DNA from: Verrucomicrobiaceae bacterium UBA1938
GTDB lineage: Bacteria > Verrucomicrobiota > Verrucomicrobiia > Verrucomicrobiales > Verrucomicrobiaceae
Reading direction: 5' to 3'
Length of the DNA: 64,000 bases
NCBI GenBank assembly: GCA_002336895.1
Contig: DDFC01000032.1
Coordinates: forward strand, 186,001 to 250,000
The position numbers were made by a program, and so were the translations under genes. Under the pieces are notes generated by a model. The model was not told the origin of the DNA, searched no databases, and saw nothing but the letters and a program-made list of their open reading frames with translations. Positions within the stretch are counted from its first letter, which is position 1. The number at the start of each line of letters is the position of its first letter. Below, piece after piece: positions 8,135-14,917 of this stretch.

Positions 8135-8600
8135 TTCCCAGAAAAGACCGTAGGCCTAGCCAGAAGCTCTTTACTGGGAGCGCCGATGTCCACATCGGCT
8201 CCGGAAGCCCCGCCGCAGGAACAAGCCCCTCTTTGCCCTCTCGCTAGCCAATCAAAATCTCCCACACCATCTCACCAGGCCGACTCCCAGCCTGCAGCCT
8301 CTAACGCGGCACAGCTCTTTGCCGGGAGCGCCGATGTCCTCATCGGCTCCAGAAGCCCCGCCACAACCACATGCCCCGCTTTGCCCACCCGCCAGCCAAC
8401 CAAAACTCTCCCACACTATCTCACCAAGCCGACTCCCAGCCTGCACAGTCTCTAACGCGGCCCAGCTCTTTGCTGGGAGCGCCGATGTCCACATCGGCTC
8501 CTGAAGCCCCGTCGCAGCCACATGCCCCGCAGTGCCCAGCGGCTGGCAAAACAGGCCCCCCACCCTATCCCACCGCACTGACTCTCAACCTGCGCAGTGT
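8135..8600. repeat. Tandem REP-like array, about 149-bp period, three copies
   Basis: Three tandem units, each with a strong hairpin. GGGAGCGCCGATGTCC then ACATCGGCTCC occurs at 8176-8202, 8324-8350 (one base change) and 8475-8501. Each is separated by a spacer containing CTCCCAGCCTGC(RC)AG-like sequence at 8284, 8433 and, as CTCTCAACCTGCGCAG, at 8582. The spacing between these anchors is 149 bp. The last anchor lies inside the 3' end of the adjacent RAYT gene, so each unit appears to carry a degenerate copy of the RAYT gene's last codons followed by the hairpin. Similarity of the leftmost unit fades by about 8160. ORFs across the array are not considered real. Confidence 0.8.
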
Positions 8601-9701
8601 GTAAAAAGGCGCGACTGACTCTGCGATACGTCGCGCACCCTCTTTCCGCCTGGGGCCAAACAGCTCCCGCTGCGCCTCAAAGAGGCCCTCCACAAACTCC
8701 CTGCTACCCAGCGCCACGCCATCCGTGAAATACCGCACTCTTAGCCTCACCAGCTCCGCAGCACTCAGCTTGCCCTTCCCCTTCAGCACCGCACGTGCGC
8801 TCTCCACACTCACACCATGACGCACCACATTCTCATTCCGCGCATCCTTCACCTCGCGGCCATCAGTATGCAACAGGCAGCGATAGGCTTCCGCAGCTCC
8901 GGCACTCTTCCAGCCATCCACCGGCTTGCCCAAGGCCTTGCACAGACCACGCTGCGCACGTCGGCTGCCACCCAGCGCCTCGGCGTAGCCGCACCAGCGG
9001 TAGTCCTTGGGGTCCTGCACCAAACCCGCACGCACAGGATTCAAATCAATGTAAGCCGCCATCGTGCGCAGCGCCTCACCTTTGCCTTCGACCAGCACGC
9101 TCTTAAAACGGTCCATCCACAGCGTGCCGCGACGACCACGGCGTTTGTTAAACCAGCGGCTGAAGCGCTCTTTGATTTCCTTCACGAACAGGGAGAGATC
9201 GCAGAAGCGTTTTTTCAGGGCGTCGATTTTTTGGTCGGCGAGGATCGCCATGCCGCGCTGGCGGAGGTCGGCGAGTTCATCGCGCAGGAGGCCGAGGTAG
9301 GTCTTGCTGTAGAGGATGCTGAGGTGCTGGAAGAGCTTGGTTTCGCCGTCGGGTCCGTCAAAACGTTCCAGCCAGTTCCGCCGATGCGGCACCTCGGCAA
9401 GGAGGTGGAAGTGATTCCCCATCAGGCAGTAAGTCACCACCTTGATGCCGGAGAACTCCGCCATGCGCCAGATGATGCGACGCAGCGCCTCCTTCTCGAC
9501 GTCATCAAACCAGATCTCCCCGCCGCAGGTGCGGGACATGACGTGGTAGCAATAGGACTCGAACGGCCCCTTGCCGAGGATGCGCTTGCGCCCGCCGGAC
9601 CAGGATCGCGCGGCAGGATAGAGGCCGGTTTTGGCATTCACACCGAGCAGCTGCTCCTCAAGCGGGAGCGACTGGGGATGAGGGGGTTGGGCAGTTTGCA
9701 T
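8565..9701 (-). CDS. REP-associated tyrosine transposase (RAYT), copy 1
   Basis: A 378-residue Y1/HUH-superfamily protein. The N-terminal domain has ESYCYHVMSRTCGGEIWF, a helix, then the HUH motif in YCLMGNHFHLLAEV (His97-Phe-His99). Further on: RFSRWFNKRRGRRGTLW, DRFKSVLVEGKGEALRTMAA, YIDLNPVRAGLVQDPKDYRW, and a C-terminal domain with VRYFTDGVALGSREFVEGLF. The length exceeds IS200-type TnpA (about 150 residues) and fits RAYT proteins with C-terminal extensions. Family members are domesticated single-copy-type transposases linked to REP hairpins; here a REP-like array starts at the gene's 3' end. The usual catalytic Tyr region reads Phe at 180. The gene is nearly identical to the next RAYT; both start with MxTAQ. 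Confidence 0.88.
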   Translation of the reverse strand: MQTAQPPHPQSLPLEEQLLGVNAKTGLYPAARSWSGGRKRILGKGPFESYCYHVMSRTCGGEIWFDDVEKEALRRIIWRMAEFSGIKVVTYCLMGNHFHLLAEVPHRRNWLERFDGPDGETKLFQHLSILYSKTYLGLLRDELADLRQRGMAILADQKIDALKKRFCDLSLFVKEIKERFSRWFNKRRGRRGTLWMDRFKSVLVEGKGEALRTMAAYIDLNPVRAGLVQDPKDYRWCGYAEALGGSRRAQRGLCKALGKPVDGWKSAGAAEAYRCLLHTDGREVKDARNENVVRHGVSVESARAVLKGKGKLSAAELVRLRVRYFTDGVALGSREFVEGLFEAQRELFGPRRKEGARRIAESVAPFYTLRRLRVSAVG

Positions 9702-9737
9702 GGCGGGAAAATGGGTGAAATTTAAGAATAATCAATC

Positions 9738-9762
9738 AACTAAATGCCTGGCAACTTTTTTG
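9738..9762 (-). repeat. Junction motif copy A (TGCCAGGCA core)
   Basis: On the minus strand: AAAAAGTTGCCAGGCATTTAG. The core is at 9745-9753, 44 bp before RAYT copy 1's start. It shares its flanks (A-tract before, TTTARTTGATTGA after) with the copy in front of RAYT copy 2. Confidence 0.65.
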
Positions 9763-9790
9763 GAGCTTTACGCAGGCCATGAGTTACTCG

Positions 9791-9816
9791 AAAGCGCCGG
9801 AGGACCGGCGCACTCC
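9791..9816 (-). repeat. REP-like hairpin between the two RAYT genes
   Basis: Minus strand GGAGTGCGCCGGTCCTCCGG followed by CGCTTT. The perfect 7-bp stem GCGCCGG/CCGGCGC (9794-9800 with 9805-9811) has a 4-nt loop and a GGAG tetranucleotide 5' of the stem. The 8.2-8.5 kb hairpins also begin with GGAG. Confidence 0.65.
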
Positions 9817-9872
9817 AAAACGCAAAGCGCCTACCTCGCCAAGGTTTACAAACACTGCCAAGATTCTCCGCC

Positions 9873-11009
9873 CTATCCCACCGCACTAACTCTCAGCCTG
9901 CGCAGACTATAAAAAGGCGTGACTGACTCTGTGATGCGCCGCGCGCCCTCTTTCCGCCTGGGGCCAAACAGCTCCCGCTGCGCCTCAAAGAGGCCCTCCA
10001 CAAATTCCTTGCTACCCAGCGCTACACCATCCGTGAAATAACGCACTCTTAGCCTCACCAGCTCCGCAGTGCTCAGCTTGCCCCTCTCCTTCAGCACTGC
10101 TCGTGCGCTCTCCACACTCACGCCGTGGCGCACCACATTTTCATTCTGCGCATCCTTCACCTCGCGGCCATCAGTATGCAGCAGGCACCGGTAGGCTTCC
10201 GCAGCACCGGCACTCTTCCAGCCGTCCACCGGCTTGCCCAAGGCCTTGCACAGGCCACGCTGCGCACGGCGGCTGCCACCCAGCGCCTCGGCGTAGCCGC
10301 ACCAGCGGTAGTCCTTGGGGTCCTGCACCAAAGCCGCACGCACAGGATTCAAATCAATGTAAGCCGCCATCGTGCGCAGCGCCTCACCTTTGCCCTCCAC
10401 CAGCACGCTCTTAAAGCGGTCCATCCACAGCGTGCCGCGACGACCACGGCGTTTGTTGAACCAGCGGCTGAAGCGCTCTTTGATTTCCTTCACAAAGAGT
10501 GAGAGATCGCAGAAGCGCTTTTTGAGCGCCTCCAGCTTCTGCTCCGCCAGAATGCCCATGCCGCGCTGGCGCAGTTCCGCCAGCTCGTCGCGCAGCAGAC
10601 CCAGATAGGCCTTGCTGTAGAGGATGCTCAGGTGCTCAAAGAGCTTGGTCTCGCCCTGCGGCCCCTCGAAACGTCCCAGCCACGTCCTCTTGTGGGGAAC
10701 CTCGGCCAGCAGATGGAAATGATTCCCCATCAGGCAGTAGGTCACGATCTTGATGCCGGAGAACTCGGCCATGCGCCAGATGACGCGGCGTAGCTCCTCC
10801 TTCTCCACGTCATCAAACCAGATCTCCCCGCCGCAGGTACGGGACATGACGTGGTAGCAATAGGACTCCAGCGGCCCCTTTCCCAGAATCCTCCGCCTCC
10901 CACCCGACCAAGACCGCGCGGCAGGATAGAGCCCCGTCTTGGCATTCACACCGACAAGCTGCTCCTCAAGCGGGAGGGACTGGGGATCAGTGGATTGGGC
11001 AGTTTTCAT
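9873..11009 (-). CDS. REP-associated tyrosine transposase (RAYT), copy 2
   Basis: A second 378-residue RAYT, differing from copy 1 at only a few dozen residues and collinear with it throughout (HUH at MGNHFHLLAEV, YIDLNPVRAALVQDPKDYRW, FTDGVALGSKEFVEGLF). The duplication includes the upstream leader: both genes have the motif AAAAAGWTGCCAGGCATTTA 44 bp before the ATG, so the unit was copied whole. Most differences are conservative (for example PHRRNWLERF against PHKRTWLGRF), which suggests both copies are kept under selection rather than decaying. Position 180, where a catalytic Tyr would be expected, is Phe here too. Confidence 0.88.
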   Translation of the reverse strand: MKTAQSTDPQSLPLEEQLVGVNAKTGLYPAARSWSGGRRRILGKGPLESYCYHVMSRTCGGEIWFDDVEKEELRRVIWRMAEFSGIKIVTYCLMGNHFHLLAEVPHKRTWLGRFEGPQGETKLFEHLSILYSKAYLGLLRDELAELRQRGMGILAEQKLEALKKRFCDLSLFVKEIKERFSRWFNKRRGRRGTLWMDRFKSVLVEGKGEALRTMAAYIDLNPVRAALVQDPKDYRWCGYAEALGGSRRAQRGLCKALGKPVDGWKSAGAAEAYRCLLHTDGREVKDAQNENVVRHGVSVESARAVLKERGKLSTAELVRLRVRYFTDGVALGSKEFVEGLFEAQRELFGPRRKEGARRITESVTPFYSLRRLRVSAVG

Positions 11010-11045
11010 GGCGAGAACGTGGGTGGAAATCGTACAGAGTCAATC

Positions 11046-11068
11046 AATTAAATGCCTGGCATCTTTTT
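11046..11068 (-). repeat. Junction motif copy B
   Basis: Minus strand AAAAAGATGCCAGGCATTTA; core at 11053-11061, 44 bp before the RAYT copy 2 start. Confidence 0.65.
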
Positions 11069-11103
11069 ACGGGGCGCTGCGGGTTCATCACTGAGGCGAT
11101 AAC

Positions 11104-11128
11104 CAGCTAAACACCTGGCATTTTTTCA
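11104..11128 (-). repeat. Junction motif copy C
   Basis: Minus strand AAAAAATGCCAGGTGTTTAG, core at 11112-11120. It overlaps the last codons of the CdiI-like gene (K-M-P-G-V-stop). Confidence 0.6.
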
Positions 11129-11538
11129 TTGTTTTTTTGCAACACCCATTCGGCAATAGCCTCTCTACGAACAACCCATTCCGAAATACGATATTTTGTC
11201 CCCCGCTTTGGCACACACCTGAATAAATCCACATCCTCAGTAAAAGGAACAGCGTGCAGGCTAAAATACTGCTCCTGAAAGTAAACATTTTCTCCTACTG
11301 GATACACGGGCCACCAGTGGATGCTGGACTTCAATTTAGGATCGTTCATGTGAACAATCAGCGCCGTTCGTTCATTTGTTTCCAATGCACGCGCAAGAGA
11401 ATCAATCCAGGAATGAACGTATTGCTGTTTATTCCAGTAGGAAAAGCCTGTTTCGAAACACTCAATCTCTCCTCCAAAGTGCAGTTCGCCCAAAGCCCCC
11501 CCGGCCACTGGCGTTGTAAATTTAATATTAAACTCCAC
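11107..11538 (-). CDS. CdiI-like immunity protein (orphan)
   Basis: A 143-residue cytoplasmic protein starting with GTG at 11538. The segment YWNKQQYVHSWIDSLARAL followed by TALIVHMNDPKLKSSIHWW, then PVYPVGENVYFQEQYF and SEWVVRREAIAEWV, fits my recollection of a contact-dependent growth-inhibition immunity family (CdiI type). Such proteins neutralise a cognate CdiA toxin tip. No CdiA or CdiB fragment adjoins it, so it would be an orphan immunity gene. It lies in the accessory block between rplT and pheS; its 3' end coincides with junction motif C and its upstream side has motif D. Family assignment is by eye only. Confidence 0.55.
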   Translation of the reverse strand: MEFNIKFTTPVAGGALGELHFGGEIECFETGFSYWNKQQYVHSWIDSLARALETNERTALIVHMNDPKLKSSIHWWPVYPVGENVYFQEQYFSLHAVPFTEDVDLFRCVPKRGTKYRISEWVVRREAIAEWVLQKNNEKMPGV

Positions 11539-11599
11539 AAGCTATTCTTTCACGTAATGCATAGGCCAGTCAACGGTTCCCGTTCTTTTCCCTACCTTG

Positions 11600-11615
11600 C
11601 ATGCTTGGCATCTTT
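11600..11615 (-). repeat. Junction motif copy D (degenerate)
   Basis: Minus strand AAAGATGCCAAGCATG, core at 11602-11610. It lies just beyond the stop codon of the 11616-12029 gene and before the CdiI-like gene. Confidence 0.5.
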
Positions 11616-12029
11616 CTATAGCTGACATTGGTAAGAATGGCGCACCATTCGGACAGCAGGTTCCAAGTCTCCAGTGGCCAGTTGTTCCTCTACAACACGC
11701 TCAAACTCGCTGGGCGTCGCGACGCAGGGGACATCGTCTGGAAAGCCCGCATACCAAAGCGCGAGTTCGTCACACGAACGTGCGATTGTGCTAAGTGCCT
11801 CGACGAGCGTTTTGCGAGCCTCCAGATCGGCAGTGGCATCGTTGACGAGATCACCCCACGAGCGACCAAGGCACGTAGTAATGGCCTCCCATGCCAGCAG
11901 ATCGGGCACCTGCCACAACGCAAGGGCTTCCAAGTAGGACTTGGCCCGAGAGAGCGTAGCGATGGGGCGGCGGTCGAATTCGCTCGCCGCTCTGCGCGCG
12001 AGGCCCCGACAGGCGACAAGGACACTCAT
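11616..12029 (-). CDS. Hypothetical protein in the accessory block
   Basis: A 137-residue protein, starting at the ATG at 12029 (MSVLVACRGLARRAA). An upstream TTG at 12041 is possible but less likely. It is predicted to be helical, with amphipathic stretches (LEARKTLVEALSTIARSCDE, SEFERVVEEQLATGDLEPA) and several Trp/Leu-rich turns (ALALWQVPDLLAWEAI). No signal peptide, membrane segment or family was recognised. It resembles in size and setting an immunity or accessory cassette protein: it lies between two copies of the TGCCAGGCA-type motif (11602 and 12067) and next to a CdiI-like gene. Function unknown. Confidence 0.55.
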   Translation of the reverse strand: MSVLVACRGLARRAASEFDRRPIATLSRAKSYLEALALWQVPDLLAWEAITTCLGRSWGDLVNDATADLEARKTLVEALSTIARSCDELALWYAGFPDDVPCVATPSEFERVVEEQLATGDLEPAVRMVRHSYQCQL

Positions 12030-12057
12030 AGGTTGTAACAAGGGGCCGTTTCCCGTG

Positions 12058-12082
12058 AAAAAAATTCGCCAGGCATTTTGTA
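12058..12082 (+). repeat. Junction motif copy E, inverted relative to A-D
   Basis: Plus strand AAAAAAATTCGCCAGGCATT, core at 12067-12075. The A-tract-to-TTT polarity is opposite to copies A-D. It is the copy nearest to rplT. Confidence 0.5.
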
Positions 12083-12233
12083 TTCAAGGCGTCGTAGATG
12101 CAGCTCACATTGGCGGCGGCATTTCCCACCTCTGTGACTCTGTAACACTGAGCACGTGATCAACAGGAGTGAGGCCGTCATTTGATCTGCGGCGGACTTG
12201 AGTCGCCAAGCAAGCCCCCCTCCAGCGAGCACC

Positions 12234-12267
12234 AAAAAAACAGCCGGGACGCATGGCATCCCGGCTG
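12234..12267 (-). terminator. Rho-independent terminator after rplT
   Basis: On the minus strand CAGCCGGGA, a 9-nt loop, TCCCGGCTG, then seven T. This is a perfect 9-bp GC-rich stem with a U-tract, 28 bp beyond the rplT stop. It should uncouple rpmI-rplT from everything downstream, including pheST. Confidence 0.9.
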
Positions 12268-12294
12268 TGGTGAAAGGTTGGTTGAACCTGTGTA

Positions 12295-12681
12295 TTAGGC
12301 AGCGGCGGGAGCTGCGGCGGCTTTCTTTTCCAGCGCGGCCTTGGCCTGCAGAACGAGAGCCTCGATGGCAGCGATGTCCTTGACGGCGAGATCGGCCAGA
12401 ACCTTCCGGTCCAGTTCGATGCCGGCAAACTTCAGGCCTTCCATGAATCGGGAATAGCTCAGTCCGAGGGGGCGGGTGGCTGCGTTGATGCGCTGGACCC
12501 ACAGGTTGCGGAAGCTGCGCTTCTTGGCCTTGCGGTCGCGGGTTGCGTAGGTTTCGGCCTTGCGCACGGCGTCCTTCGCATAACGGAAATGCGTGGAACG
12601 GAAGCCGCGGTAGCCTTTGGCTTTGGCCAGCACGCGCTTACGACGCTTGCGGCTGGCGGGGGAGTTGGTGGCTCTTGACAT
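12295..12681 (-). CDS. rplT: 50S ribosomal protein L20
   Basis: 128 residues with the typical basic N-terminus (KRRKRVLAKAKGYRGFRSTH) and core (WVQRINAATRPLGLSYSRFM, GLKFAGIELDRKVLADLAVK). L20 binds 23S rRNA early in 50S assembly. The usual N-terminal MAR..-type residues are replaced by MSRATNSPASRKR, and a short Ala-rich tail (KKAAAAPAAA) follows the family's normal end. It lies 122 bp downstream of rpmI on the same strand, as in the common infC-rpmI-rplT order, and is followed by a strong terminator. A regulatory leader typical of L20 autoregulation was not identified. Confidence 0.97.
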   Translation of the reverse strand: MSRATNSPASRKRRKRVLAKAKGYRGFRSTHFRYAKDAVRKAETYATRDRKAKKRSFRNLWVQRINAATRPLGLSYSRFMEGLKFAGIELDRKVLADLAVKDIAAIEALVLQAKAALEKKAAAAPAAA

Positions 12682-12803
12682 GTATCTTGGTCTATGATCA
12701 GGCTGTTGTTTGGGTAGCGATGGCTTGCCTCACCTGGTCGAAGGCCTCACGAATGAGGCCAGGCAAGTTCATCGTGGTCTCAATTAATGAGACCGTGGGC
12801 GTC

Positions 12804-13019
12804 TTAGCGATGGGAGAACGGCATGTTCGCCTTGATTGCTTTGACATCCACTTCCGCCACGAGGGCGACTTTACCGAGGTTGCGTTTACGCTTGCGGCTC
12901 TTGTTCTGCAGGATATGGCGCTTGCCTTGTTTACGGCGCAGCACCTTACCCGTGGCAGTTATTTTGAACCGCTTGGCGTAAGCTTTCCTCGTCTTGGCGA
13001 TACCGGCATTTTTGGACAT
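12804..13019 (-). CDS. rpmI: 50S ribosomal protein L35
   Basis: 71 residues from the ATG at 13019 (MSKNAGIAKTRKAYAKRFKI). The frame is open further upstream, but this start matches family length. The central RRKQGKRHILQNKSRKRKRN is the L35 signature, and the rest shows the expected high Lys/Arg content. It is the first gene of the leftward rpmI-rplT pair. The infC gene for IF-3, which usually precedes it, is absent: the upstream neighbour is a divergent histidine kinase gene. Confidence 0.95.
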   Translation of the reverse strand: MSKNAGIAKTRKAYAKRFKITATGKVLRRKQGKRHILQNKSRKRKRNLGKVALVAEVDVKAIKANMPFSHR

Positions 13020-13181
13020 AGGGGCGGCGATGGTAGTGGAGAACCTCATTTCATCAAGGGGTTTTTCACGGTGTCTTGCGGTCTCCACCACCCTTGACCC
13101 CCAGCACCCTCTCAAATATGGGAGTCAGAAAACTACGAAATATCAAAAATTAAAGTTGTGTTAATTATCTGAGATTGCTAA

Positions 13182-13211
13182 ATGAGTAAGACTTCTGCGG
13201 ATATTTCATGA
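13182..13211 (+). CDS. Possible 9-codon leader peptide before the histidine kinase
   Basis: The reading frame M-S-K-T-S-A-D-I-S-stop ends in TGA overlapping the kinase ATG (ATGA at 13208-13211). The four-base overlap would allow reinitiation at the kinase start. With only nine codons this could be chance. Confidence 0.25.
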   Translation: MSKTSADIS

Positions 13212-14875
13212 TCTCTTCCCCACTCACATCCTCCGCACCTCCAGCAGCTCTTGCTGAACTGGAGCAGGGGCTGGAGCATCTGAAAGTGGCCAATTATTAT
13301 CTCAGGGTCGCCTTGGATCAGGTCGCCGACGGAGTGGTGATCGTTGAGAATGAAGCCAGCGACCCCAGGAGCGGCCAGAAAGTGCTCTTTAGCAACGCCG
13401 CCGCCGCCATGCTCGCAGGGGCCGAGCCGGAAACCGGCCTCCGTGGCCTGGGCCTCAATGATCTCGTGGCTGGCACCAAAGACGCGGCCACCCTCCAGCA
13501 AAGCCTTCGTCTGGCCGTGGCCCAGGGGGGCTGCCATGAATGCGAATGCCAGCTTCAGAGTCTGCGCACCCAGGCTCCCGTGCCCAGCAAATGGCGCGTG
13601 CGGGCAGTCTTCAACAGCATGCGCAAGCTGCTGAACTTCACCATCCTCATCAGCCCCGCGCAGGCTGCCGCTGCGGCTCCCGCCCCTGCCAGACCCGAGC
13701 CCAAACCGGCCGTCGATGACCTCGACGCCCAGTCGGTCCAGCTTCGCAAGGACAACCTCGCCGCCTTGGCCCAGGGCATCGCTCACGATGTCAATAATCT
13801 GCTCGGCCCGGTTACCGTGCGCCTTTCCGCCCTGCTTCAGCAGGTGCAGGATCAGCCTGCGCTGGCGCAGGAGCTGCAGCTCGTCTTTGCCGGCCTGAAA
13901 CGCGCCAAGCAGTTCACCTCCCAGGTTGTCACCGCCTCCAAATCCACGCCTCGCAGACTGGAGCCCACCGACGTCACCTCCTTGATGCGCGACACTGTCG
14001 AATTCGCCGGTGCAGGCTCCAATGTCCACGTCCGCGTACGTCATGAAGACGGTCTGCGTCAGGCCATGGCGGATCCCGTCAAGCTCAGCCAGGTGCTGCA
14101 AAATCTCGTCATGAACGGCATCCAGGCCATGCCTCACGGTGGCTACATGGATGTGCAGGCCCTCAACCACAACGTTGTCAATGCCGGCGAGGGCAGGCTC
14201 AAGCCCGGCCGCCATGTCCGCATCATTGTGCGCGACCGCGGCTGTGGCATTTCCAAGGAAAATCTTGGCCGCCTCTTCCAGGAATCCTTCACCACCAAGC
14301 CCGACGGCAACGGCATCGGCCTCACCGCCTGCAAACGTTTCATCGATGAAATGGGCGGCGAGATTCGTGTCAGCTCCACCCCCAACATCGGCACCGAGTT
14401 CACGGTTTACCTGCCCGCTGCGGAAGGCACGAGCAGCAAGCCCCTGGTGCCGGCCAGCACTGCTCCAGTCCCTCTCAAAAACGGCAAGGGCAAGGTGCTC
14501 ATCGTCGATGACGAGGACGACCTGCGCAAAGTCGCCCACATGATCCTCACCCGCTGCGGCTACGAAGCCGTGCAGTGCGACAACGGTCAGGACGCCGTGC
14601 GCATCTACCAGAGCCTTTTCCGCACCGGCACGCCCCCGGATGTCGTTCTCATGGACCTCACCCTGCGTGGCGGCATGAACGGAAACGAAACCGCAGCCGA
14701 GATCCTCCACCTCGACCCGGACGCCCGCATCGTTTGCACGAGCGGCAGCGTCACCGAGGAGGTGCAAATGGCCTTCCTGGAACGCGGCTTCGTCGGCGTT
14801 CTGCCCAAGCCCTACGAGGCCGGCGAGCTCACGCAGATGGTGCATCGCGTGGCCACCATGATGAAACGGCAGTGA
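13208..14875 (+). CDS. Hybrid histidine kinase: PAS-like sensor, kinase core and receiver
   Basis: A 555-residue soluble kinase; no membrane segment is visible. Residues about 15-150 form a PAS-like sensory domain (LDQVADGVVIVENEA, VLFSNAAAAMLAG). An Ala/Pro linker follows at about 152-170. The dimerisation/phosphoacceptor helix has His193 in LAQGIAHDVNNLLGPV. The ATPase domain shows the N box (LQNLVMNGIQAM, Asn303), a G1-like box (VRDRGCGIS) and a G2-type box (GNGIGLTACKRFIDEMGG). Residues about 428-555 are a receiver domain with acidic pair DDEDD, phosphoacceptor Asp483 (VVLMDLTLRG) and Lys533 (LPKPYEAGE). The GIAHD.NN motif resembles NtrB/PAS-hybrid kinases. It lacks an adjacent DNA-binding regulator, so its output is unknown. 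Confidence 0.88.
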   Translation: MISSPLTSSAPPAALAELEQGLEHLKVANYYLRVALDQVADGVVIVENEASDPRSGQKVLFSNAAAAMLAGAEPETGLRGLGLNDLVAGTKDAATLQQSLRLAVAQGGCHECECQLQSLRTQAPVPSKWRVRAVFNSMRKLLNFTILISPAQAAAAAPAPARPEPKPAVDDLDAQSVQLRKDNLAALAQGIAHDVNNLLGPVTVRLSALLQQVQDQPALAQELQLVFAGLKRAKQFTSQVVTASKSTPRRLEPTDVTSLMRDTVEFAGAGSNVHVRVRHEDGLRQAMADPVKLSQVLQNLVMNGIQAMPHGGYMDVQALNHNVVNAGEGRLKPGRHVRIIVRDRGCGISKENLGRLFQESFTTKPDGNGIGLTACKRFIDEMGGEIRVSSTPNIGTEFTVYLPAAEGTSSKPLVPASTAPVPLKNGKGKVLIVDDEDDLRKVAHMILTRCGYEAVQCDNGQDAVRIYQSLFRTGTPPDVVLMDLTLRGGMNGNETAAEILHLDPDARIVCTSGSVTEEVQMAFLERGFVGVLPKPYEAGELTQMVHRVATMMKRQ

Positions 14876-14917
14876 GCGTTGCAAAGGAAATGCCCGTGTG
14901 ACCGTTTCCCGCTCTTC

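Noticed and set aside
8135..8600. Possible CRISPR array
   Set aside because: The period is about 149 bp with near-identical spacers, only three units and strong inverted repeats. This is a tandem REP-like array, not repeats with unique spacers.
8186..8604. Small ORFs in both strands across the tandem repeat array
   Set aside because: They are repetitive translations of the 149-bp units with no start signals or homology. The structure is explained by REP-like hairpins.
9738..12082. Integron attC cassette array
   Set aside because: The junction motif lacks the GTTRRRY/RYYYAAC core pairs and the length of attC sites, and no integron integrase is in the window. The cassette-like layout is reported as a separate observation instead.
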